Source of the DNA: Hippasteria phrygiana
Lineage: Eukaryota; Echinodermata; Asteroidea; Valvatida; Goniasteridae
Assembly: GCA_037893225.1 (NCBI GenBank)
Contig: JAZGUH010000363.1
Span: forward strand, 1,860,001-1,924,000
Direction: 5' to 3'
DNA: 64,000 nt
Positions 54,942-64,000 of the stretch are shown here, piece by piece. A model generated the notes under the pieces. The model was given only the letters and a program-made list of their open reading frames with translations. It searched no databases and had not been told where the DNA came from. The position numbers and the translations under genes are program-made. How positions within the stretch are numbered: the stretch's first letter is position 1; each line of letters starts with the position of its first letter.

Positions 54942-56779
54942 GGGTCATTCCACCAGGTTGGGACACAGTGTGTTATTATACAAATAATGAATGTTTATGA
55001 GTACGATGGTAAGAATAATTTCATGAGGTGACAGATTGAATGTCCTATTCCACGAGGCGAAGCCGAGTGGAATGGGACATTCAATCTGTCACCGAATGAA
55101 ATTATTCTTACCATTGCACGAATGTGAAACATTCATTATTTGTTTTATACAACGCCTGAATAAATCCGACACTGCGACAGATTGCATGCATGGATTTCTT
55201 GGTGTAACGTTACAACGTGCTGTTTACCTTCTCAGTCCCGCATAAAACCGTGACAAAAAGTGGTCCAGTTCCGAATCAGTTAAAGCTTGAATTGTGGTTC
55301 CTGCGTGTCTTGCAAATTCCTCTAATCATTTGATTGCATATTTCATTTGTCTCTTTGTGTTAGCAGCGTAAGCATCGCCTACGAGTTCCAATATTTCGTC
55401 GTCTGTTAGGAGAACAAACCGCGGCAGTTCGGGAAACTCGGCCGCCATGTTGTGTGAATGACAGCGCTGTTGTAGCGCCACCAAGTGACCGTGAAATTAG
55501 AAAAGTTTTTGGGTTCTATCAATGCGCGCGCACCATGTGATAGACCCATGTGATAGAACATATTGGGCGGTGCGGGTTCGCGGCGTGTGATGGGTCGAAT
55601 AATTCAATGCACGTGATCGACTCTCCACCAATCGGATGGCGGGGATTTATTCAGGTGTTGTATAAATGACCATATCATTAAAACCATCAATGTGACATCC
55701 GTCTTTGGGTGTAAGATTATTTGAGAAAGTTTCAATCATGTAAGTTATATTTTAACAAAAATATGATAAAAGGTGTGTTATTTTGAATGTAAAATGGACG
55801 TAACATGGACACCGTGTCCAACATTTAAATTGTTGTGCTTTTTCAACACTTTAATAAATAAATTTGGGAAATTCATTACGTACAATAACTAGTAAAAGGC
55901 ACACTATGCAACAATGAAACACCTTTTTACGGCAGTCAGTGTCAAAATATAGCAGAAATAGCAAGAATTTTAAAAATCGGTGCAGACGTAACATGGACAC
56001 CATGTTAGACCATGCATGACCATACATATATTTCTGCTGTTGTGCTGCATTTGGATATTGAATATCATAACAAATGTTTTTTTGTGTTGCAGTTTGTGTT
56101 TTGTAATTGGTATACAGAGTGAGTTTGCATAATTATTTATATGAATGTTAAAAATGTTACAAAATGGAAATGTGCATTTTTATGTCACACCATGTTAGTA
56201 CTAAATGTTACGTCCAGACTGCCTTAATTTTTTTGTCATTAAATAAATAATTATGCAACTTACTATATGTACTAACTAAAAGACACTCAATGCTACCAGA
56301 AAACACTTTTTGTTATGGTTGCCAGTGTCCAAATAGCTCAGAAACAGCAAGAACAATAAAAACATGCATGTGTGGACGTAACATGTGGACACAGTGTCCA
56401 TGTTACGTCCACTCTCACGTCTGTTCTTGCTGTCTCTGCTATATTTGGACACTGACTACCATAAAAAGGTGTTCTTGTGTTGCATAGTATATCTCTTAAT
56501 TAGTACACATTGTGAATTTCCCATATTTATATTTAAAGTGTTGAAAAAACACACAAATGGAAATATGGACGTGTCCTGTTACGTCAAACTGGTTATGTCA
56601 AACTGACACATTTTTTTAATCATAATTTTGGTAAAATATAATTCACATGATTTAAAACTTTCTAAAATATTTCCCACCCAAAGACTGATGTTACATGAAA
56701 TAACTGAATCAAATGTAATAGTAATTTTAAAGATATGGATAAATGTCACACACTGTGTCCCAACCTGGTGGAATGACCC
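54942..56779. mobile_element. TIR element with nested insertions, right arm
   Basis: Mirror of 27283-29058, with ~50 extra bp near 55490-55545 and other small indels. Hairpin at ~54975-55145; nested element and exon at ~55145-55620. Confidence 0.72.
55228..55448 (-). pseudogene. captured Crypton-like exon, right arm
   Basis: Mirror of 28550-28770: ATG at 55448, the same in-frame TGA, and the same GTAAAC donor (55227-55222). Identical coding content as far as compared. Confidence 0.5.
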
Positions 56780-56996
56780 ACCTCTAAAGAGTGGGAAAAG
56801 TTAGTCTGTAACAAACCTCTAAAAATGCGTTGGCAGGAATAGGAAACATATTTTCTTTTTAGATGGCCCGTATTTCTTCATAGAGGGAATTAATTATCCA
56901 CCCAATCTATAACAAAACAATTACAAATCCATGTCTTTCATTACTTTATTAGAAATATCATCATGCCTTGGCATTATTGTATCTTTTACTTACTTG

Positions 56997-57112
56997 TGTT
57001 AATTGGTGTTAATTTGTGTTAATTGGTGTTAATTAATGTTAATTGGTGTTAATTAATGTTAATTAATGTTAATTAGTGTTAATTAGTGTTAATTAGTGTT
57101 AATTAGTGTTAC
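56997..57112. repeat. 10-bp microsatellite, right arm
   Basis: TTAATTAATG / TTAATTGGTG / TTAATTAGTG units; ~11-12 copies against ~17 in the left arm. 56780-56996 holds no feature. Confidence 0.88.
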
Positions 57113-58855
57113 TTCAATCAAAAGATTAGCTGGCCTGATGTTTCAAACTTAAGCAAGTTCTTTCTCAAAGGCAAATGACAGAGTACAAGAAACAAACATG
57201 TAGGGAACACACATGCATGAGGGGGTGGGTGGAGAAACACAAAAGTGGGATGCAAAGGAGCATGGCAGTGGGTAAACATCAAAGGGAGGGGAAAAGGACA
57301 GCCAGGAAGAAAGGAACAAAGGAACAAAGAAGTGTGGTTCGGGTAAGGATGAAGGAGGGGAGGGATTAAGATGAAGGATGAAGCTGGGGAAAGAAGACAA
57401 AGGAGTGTGGTTTGGGGGGGGGGGGGGGGGGGGGTTGAATTGAAGGTGGTAATAGTGCAAGAGAAGGAACAAGGAGAAGTGGCAAGGATAAACAGGAAAT
57501 GGAAAGACAACCCCATGTGGCCAAGAGACCCAAGAGGGTTTGCCAGGAGGATAATCTGTAAACCAATGACAATGGGGGAAAATTAAAAGTTAATAATTCC
57601 CTTCCTGGATGTTGAGACCATGTGGTTGAATAGTCCGAAGACGTTTCATCCAAACTTTCTCGAACTGAGTCCTTGCAGTGGCCAAGTGATTCTATGCCCT
57701 GTAGAATCATATCAGAAATGGAATGGTTAGGCAAGTTGAAGTGATGACCAACAGGGGTGTCCATTTTCTTGGTGTTCACAGTCGATCGATGGCCATAGAA
57801 ACGCTTTTTAAGCATGTTCTTAGTCTCCCCGACATACTGGATACCACAAACCCTGCAAGTAATGAGATATATGACATTAGAGGTGTTGCAAGTAATGTTG
57901 CCATTGGTTCTGTGAGTACTTTGCAGATGAATGGCCAGGAAAGGAGTCAGACTCCTGCATGTGAGTCTGGCAAACAACACACCTGGAATCGCACTTAAAA
58001 GTACCATGCTGTATGGGAGGGGATGCAGCCAAGGTGGGGACCTCGGCTCGAACAATCAGGTCTCGTAGATTGCGGGGGCGCCTATAAGCCAATACTGGGT
58101 TGTCAGGGGCAGCACGGGCAAGGCGATCTGAAGTATGAAGGATATGATGGTTGTCATTAGTTATTTTACGAAGAGGAGGGAGACTAGGATGAAAGGTGGT
58201 GACCAAGGGAATCTTGGGGTCGGCATTAGTGCTTGGCGTCTTTTCCTTGAGAGCCAAATCTCTGGTGATAGATTTGGCTCTGGCGATAGCACGTTGAACT
58301 TGGCGGGAGCTGTGGCCCCTGGCAACCAAGTTATTCTTCAGTACCTGTACATGATGGGAAAAGTCAGAATTATTAGAACAAATCCTTCTGAGTATAAGTG
58401 CCTGGCTGAATGCTATGCCTGTCTTGCAATGCCTGGGGTGACAGCTAGAGGAGTGGATGTACTGGTGGGTGTCTGTGGGTTTAGAATACAGATCAGTGGT
58501 TACCGAGTTGTCTTCCTTGCGGATGGTGACATCCAGGAAGTTGGTCTGATGCATTGAATACTCTGATGTAAACTTGATGGTCCTGTGGAAGGAATTAATG
58601 TGATTAATGAAAGTCTCCAGACTGTCCTGATCACTGGTCCAGATGAAAAATACATCGTCAATATATCTCCACCATACCCAGGGGCGACATGGTGCTGAGG
58701 CAAGCATGCGCTCTTCGAGGTCGCCCATGAAGAGGCATGCAAAAGAAGGGGCCATGCGAGTGCCCATGGCTGTACCGTGTACCTGTAGATAGTGTTTACC
58801 TAGGAAGGAAAAATTGTTCTTGGTTAGTACAAGTCTCATGAGGGTGCCAATATCA
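57113..58855 (-). mobile_element. 5'-truncated Penelope-like element, right arm
   Basis: Mirror of 25180-26885. RT plus GIY-YIG pseudogene at 57590-58839 with the same two frameshifts (~57905 and ~57670). Retains ~24 bp around 58163-58190 (LPPLRK) that the left copy lost, so the right copy is closer to the ancestral element here. A G run of 21 (57414-57434) in the 3' UTR is 13 C in the left copy. Confidence 0.87.
57590..58839 (-). pseudogene. Penelope-like RT with GIY-YIG endonuclease, right arm
   Basis: RT frame 57877-58839 (320 codons): GTAMGTRMAPSF, YIDD catalytic box (58654-58665), DLYSKPTDTHQY, CDSRCVVC linker. GIY-YIG part on the other frame: CRVCGIQYVGET with RRFYGHR-like Arg/His downstream (57800-57860). 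C-terminal helix in a third frame; stop at 57590-57592. RT copies RNA primed at the nick made by the endonuclease in active relatives; this copy is inactive. Confidence 0.87.
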
Positions 58856-59258
58856 CTGATGGGTGGGGTTGTGTATCACCCCAGACACTCAGAATCAGTA
58901 CATGTATGTATACACATGAATGATAATACATGTACTGTACATGTATGTAGACAGTCTGACAAAAAACGAACTATTGAAGTTCTGTGCATTGTAGATATGC
59001 TGATTGCATGCTTGTAAGTTTTTTTTAGCATGACTTTGTTTTATTTAAAAGAAAGAATCTTGCAAATCTTGCAAAATTATCAATATCATGAGATTAAATG
59101 AACATTTCACATTATACTTTTTGCCTAGAAAATGTACATCTTTAATAGCTAATTGTATTTTCAAAACCCCTGGTGTTCACTTTCAAGAAGAACCCATTTA
59201 ATTTTTTATGAACACATTCATTCATTTTAAAAAGAGTATAGGGCCTAAATGTGCATAC
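58856..59258. other. no supported gene
   Basis: Mirror of 24776-25179. ATAC at 59255-59258 is the target-site duplication next to the gypsy 5' LTR. Confidence 0.6.
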
Positions 59259-60031
59259 TGTGACGGAGCACGAACTGTATGTATAATAACTGTATAGCAC
59301 TGAGTCACCCACACTTTGCATACTGGTGAATCCTGGCAGCTGATTGGTCAATTGGACTTATGCACTGTTGTATGGCAGAGAGAGTTTGTACATGGGCTAT
59401 GGGGACTCAGGGGGTATAAAAGCAGCTGCAGGGTTGGAGTTTAGGCAGATGATTTAAGTGATTATTTCGTGATTGGAGCAAGTAATTGGGGTTTAAATAA
59501 TACCAGACGAATAAGGAGGATGAAGAGGAGTGATTAAAGGCATAACCACTGTTTGTGATTTCTGACTCCGATTCCACTCATTCCACTGGCTCGAATTATT
59601 GTTAATTAGACTGAGAATCGCTGAATGCTAGGACCAAAGTCCCAGGTTAAATAAAAGGGCCTGAGGGAATAACAAACCTCAGGAATTACCCCTTCCCTAC
59701 TCCCCCTTCCATAGTCCGATTCCACAGCCCTCTTCCAAATTCCACATTCCACCGGCGGTATTCCACCGGGACATTCCACCGGCGGTATTCCACCGGGACA
59801 TTCCACCGGCGGTATTCCACCGGCGGTATTCCACCGGCGGTATTCCACCGGGGACATTCTACCGACGATATTCCACCGACGGTATTCCACTGAGGATCCA
59901 TTCCACCGACTGTCTGAGGGAGGTGGAATAACTGGTGCTGTAGCCCACCACTGCAGGGGTTCAACGCCATCGAGACGGTACGCTACCAAGGGGACCGGCG
60001 TCAGGACAGGGCGGCCGGTCGACTCGTCACA
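59259..60031 (+). repeat. 5' LTR, right arm
   Basis: 773 bp, TGTGACGG ... CGTCACA. VNTR of GGCGGTATTCCACC units at ~59754-59850, shorter than the left-arm 5' LTR (826 bp). Confidence 0.9.
59415..59422 (+). promoter_or_regulatory. LTR TATA box
   Basis: TATAAAAG in the 5' LTR, ~65 bp downstream of an inverted CCAAT (GATTGGTCAATTGG, ~59342-59355). The AATAAA at 59650-59655 could serve as the polyadenylation signal of the R region. U3-R-U5 borders are inferred only. Confidence 0.6.
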
Positions 60032-60032
60032 T

Positions 60033-60050
60033 TGGTGGCAGCGGTGGGAT
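60033..60050 (+). other. primer-binding site, tRNA-Leu type, right arm
   Basis: TGGTGGCAGCGGTGGGAT, one base after the 5' LTR; complementary to a tRNA-Leu 3' end as remembered. Confidence 0.65.
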
Positions 60051-60127
60051 CCACCAGAAGAAGAACTTCAGTGGAAGCAAGTGGAGCGATCTACTAGGGA
60101 GCCACAAGGGGAGCTGTACCACTCAGC

Positions 60128-62341
60128 ATGGAGCGGAGAGACGAGCCAGAGCTCGTCACACCAGCGAGTCATAAAGTGCAAGAAGTTGACTCGGGGGTGG
60201 AATTTCGATACTGGGTAAGCGGTGATTCATCTCAAGTGGCATCTGGGACCAAGAGCAACAAGATCGTTGGACATCAGCCCATCACAGCACCACCTCAACA
60301 ACAGTTCTCTCCAGTCACATCCATGGCACACGTTCCAGTAGTGCCAGGTGGATTTGCTAGATTGATGGAAACTTTTCAAGAGGGGTGGATGGATAAACAA
60401 GCTGCAAGCAGCGGAGACCAACGCCGAGAAGGCATTCAGCAGGGAACACCACAGCATGGTTGGATGGGCCACACCGGAGAGGCAAGTGGAGCTGTACAGA
60501 TGGAGAGTCCACCGCAGGCGTCAACTCCCATCATCAACCCACTGGAGCTGAGGCTGAGAGAGAAAACAGGGCACAGGCAACCAGCAACGATCGGGAGCAT
60601 CGGGGACTGGAGCCCGGAGGCAGCAAGACCCAGAGGACTTCCAACGAGTGGAGTGGAAGTTGGAGCTGTGTCTGCACCGGGAACTACTGCCATCGGGTCA
60701 TATGTGCTGCTTGGTTTTGGCAAAATGACGGCAGGGATGATGACTTCGCCGGGGTTCGCGGCAACGGTGACGCAACCTGCGGGCGGCACGCAAGTCTACA
60801 CGGTCACTTCTTGCGACCTGTCCTTGGCTAGTCCTGGAGGGCAAGGGCCAATGGGAAGCAAGTACGAGCCGGTTTCAAGTGAGAGATCAAGCACGTGGTG
60901 CCGGGTTTCCGCTGTCAGGGCTGATCCGAGCCACCAACAGCCTCCAAAGGAGTCTTCACCAAGGAAGGTGGAAGGACTGGAGCAAGGGTTGGCGGGATCG
61001 GTGATCTGGAGCAGGAAACCAGGGCCCACAATGGAACAAGAAGGAAAAGCGCATGCGAATATGGAAAACATCCACCACAGGGCACAACGGAAACCAAGTT
61101 TTATTCCAGACAGATTCTCGGGGGACATCCCTCGGCGAGATTAGAAGGCTCACTTCGAGTCTTGCGCCACAATCAACGCGTAGACAGCGGAAGAGAAGGC
61201 GTACTTCTTGGCAGCCAGCTTGAAGGGACAAGCCCAACAGGTGCTGGAAGATGAAGAGCAGGGCGATCAGCTGAGCTACAGAGACCTGACTGCAAGGTTG
61301 GATCGGCGATTTGGCCCTGGGGAACAGGCAGAGAGATTTTTGGCAGAACTGAGGAGCAGGACAAGAGGAGTGAATGAAAGCCTCCAAGCACTCGGCCATA
61401 GTATCCGTCGGCTGACGGAACTGGCCTATCCGGAGCTCCCCAGGGATTCCCGGGAAAGACTAGCCAGGGGACATTTCATGGACAACATCAAAGATGCAGA
61501 CGTACGGTTGGGAATTTTCCGGGCTCACCCGAAAACATTGGATGAGGCAATACAAGCGGCGCTGGAGATGGAATCTTTTCTCATCTCTGAGAGACAGCGT
61601 CAGTGGAACCATGACAACCGACAGGGACACATGACAGCAACTCGGCAGGTAGAGACAGTCTCCAGAGAAGAGTTGAACGAGAAGACGCAAGTCATGTGTG
61701 AACAACTCGGTGCACTGCATGCGATGGTGGCTGGCCTAGCAAAGACACTGCAAAGCCAGACAGCAGCTTCACCGAGTGATGACTCCGGGGTATTAAGCAG
61801 TAAACAGACAACCGAAGGACGAAATTCTTTTGGAGAGAACACCTGCCACAACTGTGGAGGCCGGAGACATTTTGCAAGAAATTGTCCGTCACCAAAGAAT
61901 CAGGGAAGAGCTTCAGTAAACGCCAGTGGACCAGCCACGAGGATGGTGGGAAGGTCGTCACTGCCAGACCGAAGGCAAAGAAAAGGGAAAAAGGACGAAA
62001 CATCGGACGAGTCCAATGGGGGAGCAGAAAGACGAGCCACGGGATTCCACTTGAAACCTAGGTGGACTCGGACGCGTCAGCAGTTGAGGGACGCACAGCA
62101 GGCGGATCCTTCAATTCAGCTGATGATGCGAGCTGTCCAGAGTGGTGAGAGACCAACATGGAAAGCCATCTCCGTGGAATCAACAGCTGTAAAGACGTAC
62201 TGGGCGCAATGGCAGCAGCTGCAGATCCGGAATGGTGTACTGTCACGTTGGTGGAAGTCAGCAGATGGAAAGCTTTGGCCGGTGGCAAGTAATCATGCCA
62301 GATCGTTTCTGAGAAGAGGTACTCGCAGATCTACACGATAG
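60128..62341 (+). pseudogene. gag-integrase fusion frame, right arm
   Basis: Single frame of ~737 codons with TAG at 61142-61144 (TAC in the left arm) and TAG at 61181-61183 (shared). Capsid region 61208-61600, CCHC knuckle CHNCGGRRHFARNC at 61844-61885, basic linker RRQRKGKKDE, then the integrase leader LRDAQQADPSIQ (62077-62112) and QQLQIRNGVLSRWW. Here the join between gag and integrase is open, unlike the left arm, so the internal deletion itself created an in-frame fusion. Gag packages element RNA in active relatives. The first ~340 residues are Pro/Gly/Ser-rich and unassigned. Confidence 0.82.
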
Positions 62342-62903
62342 TAACACATCAGGACACCGGGGAATGTACAGGCCATCGCAGAAAGTGCGCCGGCATTACT
62401 ACTGGCCTGGTATGTCCGCGCACGTGCGGACAAAAGTCAGCCGGTGCGAGATATGTGCCCAAAGAAATTCACTCTGTAGAAAAGCACCTACTGCACTCAA
62501 GCGGCAGGTGGTAGTAGCAGCAAGAGAGAGTCTGCTTCCACAGGAAGGAGTGCGGGACACGAGCGAGAAGGATCACCGTGGCGAGAGGCCTCGAGCGGAT
62601 CCATGTCATGATCCGCATGCACCAAAGCATCGATGCCCACATCAAGGATGCAGGACATCTAGTCCACAGACGGCAACCTTGGGCCGACATATTCGGGAGG
62701 AGCACCGAGACAAGCCTTTCAGGCGTGGCATATGTGGAAGAATGTCGCGAGCAGCTTGGAAAGACTCGCGAGCAGCGACAGAGTGTCCGGCCCCACACAG
62801 TCTCATCACGTCCTATCCCGACGCACCCACATCCCACACAGATCCTCTCAACAGTACTGTCTCTCATCCACTTCCCAACAAGCCAAGCATGGACCCCCAG
62901 TAA
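62289..62903 (+). pseudogene. integrase HHCC domain with in-frame C2H2-like finger, right arm
   Basis: The two His of the HHCC domain lie at ~62332-62360, then KVRRHYYWPGM and CEICAQRN (from 62364). In the same frame residues 91-114 of the 62364 frame form Cys-x4-Cys-x12-His-x4-His, followed by DKPF and GICGR (62634-62745). The frame closes at 62903 after a Pro/Ser-rich tail. No Asp/Asp/Glu catalytic core. Either a captured zinc-finger segment or a coincidental pattern in scrambled integrase sequence. Confidence 0.6.
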
Positions 62904-63442
62904 CAGCGATGCCAGCTGCAATCACTTCAGCAACCCCAATAGCTAAAGCACATCCACACCAGGGAAGGATCGAGATGTCCAAGCATGGTTCTTCGGGAGT
63001 TTTGAGCAGGTGCGATGCTCAGCGTGGATTCTTCCACCTCTAGGAGCGAGGCAAAGGTGGATCATGGTGATGTCATCCCAAGTAGTGATCCACAGGGAGG
63101 AGATCAAAGCAACTTCATCATGAACATTAACTGTTCATCAACATGAACTCTGAACATTGTTCTCGGTGCCCGTTCAGTTTCAGATTCACCATTTCGCTTG
63201 TTTAAGTGGATACAATTATTTGTTTGTTTAAAGACTATTTGTAATCAGACAAAGTTATTCTAGTAGTTGTTCAAGTTGTTGCAGTTTATTGTTCATGTAA
63301 CTTGTTAAAATGTTGATAAACCTCACTTGTTTAACTTTTGGCAAGTTATATTTCGAGGACATGTCAAGTTTGAGGTGTTTGTATAAGAGAATTTTAGGGT
63401 TTACTGGAAATTGTAACTTAGTTTTCAGGGACTGAAAACTTT

Positions 63443-63455
63443 GGGAGGGGGGCTA
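63443..63455 (+). other. polypurine tract
   Basis: GGGAGGGGGGCTA directly before the 3' LTR; expected plus-strand primer site. Confidence 0.7.
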
Positions 63456-64000
63456 TGTGACGGAGCACGAACTGTATGTATAATAACTGTATAGCACTGA
63501 GTCACCCACACTTTGCATACTGGTGAATCCTGGCAGCTGATTGGTCAATTGGACTTATGCACTGTTGTATGGCAGAGAGAGTTTGTACATGGGCTATGGG
63601 GACTCAGGGGGTATAAAAGCAGCTGCAGGGTTGGAGTTTAGGCAGATGATTTAAGTGATTATTTCGTGATTGGAGCAAGTAATTGGGGTTTAAATAATAC
63701 CAGACGAATAAGGAGGATGAAGAGGAGTGATTAAAGGCATAACCACTGTTTGTGATTTCTGACTCCGATTCCACTCATTCCACTGGCTCGAATTATTGTT
63801 AATTAGACTGAGAATCGCTGAATGCTAGGACCAAAGTCCCAGGTTAAATAAAAGGGCATGAGGGAATAACAAACCTCAGGAATTACCCCTTCCCTACTCC
63901 CCCTTCCATAGTCCGATTCCACAGCCCCCTTCCAAATTCCACATTCCACCGGCGGTATTCCACCGGGGACATTCTACCGACGATATATTCCACCGACTGT
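63456..64000 (+). repeat. 3' LTR, right arm, truncated by window
   Basis: Starts TGTGACGG and follows the 5' LTR closely; repeats TATAAAAG and AATAAA. Its VNTR is short (like 19820-20492), confirming that the 3' LTR allele is the same in both arms. Confidence 0.9.

Larger units (their letters stand above)
40558..64000 (-). repeat. right arm of giant inverted repeat
   Basis: Reverse complement of 19938-39349 with the Helentron-like insertion at 46506-50589 and small indels. Continues past the window end, still inside the 3' LTR of the gypsy element, so the arm length is a minimum (23,443 bp). Confidence 0.95.
59259..64000 (+). mobile_element. internally deleted Ty3/gypsy element, right arm (3' LTR cut by window end)
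   Basis: Mirror of 19938-24775 on the plus strand: 5' LTR 59259-60031, PBS 60033-60050, gag-integrase fusion, polypurine tract 63443-63455, 3' LTR from 63456. Lacks protease, RT, RNase H and integrase core. Non-coding 63044-63442 between the last frame and the polypurine tract. Confidence 0.87.

Noticed and set aside
40558..64000. Palindrome as a simple fold-back sequencing artefact of one molecule
   Set aside because: A single-molecule fold-back would give arms identical apart from read errors; a 4,084-bp precise insertion, private stop codons and VNTR differences exclude that. A haplotype mis-join remains possible.

Overview
This window is eukaryotic, animal-type genomic DNA. It has no operons or compact bacterial genes; two supported or probable short exons have splice sites, and nearly everything else is transposon-derived. 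Ngaro and DIRS tyrosine-recombinase retroelements, a Penelope-like element, a CR1/L2-like LINE, a Ty3/gypsy element, a Helentron-like element and several TIR elements occur together, and ACATGTACATGT-like words are frequent. I infer a marine invertebrate (amphioxus, hemichordate, echinoderm, mollusc or cnidarian are all possible) but cannot name the species.

Layout. Positions 1-4470 are non-coding with two striking minisatellites (a 21-bp palindromic unit at 2669-2868 and a ~31-bp CCATGG-rich unit at ~2955-3325). A 28S rRNA-like scrap (~4474-4553) abuts a decayed Ngaro-type retrotransposon (4580-11241, minus strand) that still shows the A1-[gag-RT-RNase H-SGNH]-B1-A2-B2 split direct repeats but has lost its tyrosine recombinase. 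From 12188 to 19815 lie a hairpin/CRE-containing repeat, a 5'-truncated LINE (12660-13995), a piggyBac-like MITE, a tRNA-like SINE head, one convincing host exon (calpain N-terminus, 14881-15053, minus) and two TIR elements (16948-17716, 18020-19123).

The dominant structure is an enormous inverted repeat: 19938-39349 is repeated in reverse complement at 40558-64000 around a 1,208-bp spacer (39350-40557). The outer limit is not visible because the right arm runs off the window. From outside inwards each arm carries an internally deleted Ty3/gypsy element, a Penelope-like RT plus GIY-YIG pseudogene, a large TIR element with a nested captured exon, a candidate first exon, a DIRS remnant, an AT-rich repeat tract and the 3' half of a second Ngaro element (RNase H, YR, SGNH). 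The spacer supplies the only copy of that Ngaro's reverse transcriptase. The arms are close to identical, but the right arm alone contains a precise 4,084-bp Helentron-like insertion (46506-50589) built around ~605-bp tandem units full of paired TGACGTCA palindromes; the left arm preserves the empty site. Small indels, homopolymer-length changes and a few stop-codon differences also separate the arms.

The arms are therefore either two diverged copies of a real segmental palindrome or two haplotypes joined head to head during assembly; the sequence alone cannot decide. No intact autonomous element and no complete host gene is visible. Best leads: the palindrome and its hairpin-marked inner junction, the polymorphic CRE-array Helentron, the TIR element carrying a Crypton-like exon, and the gypsy derivative that fuses gag to integrase with an in-frame C2H2-like finger.
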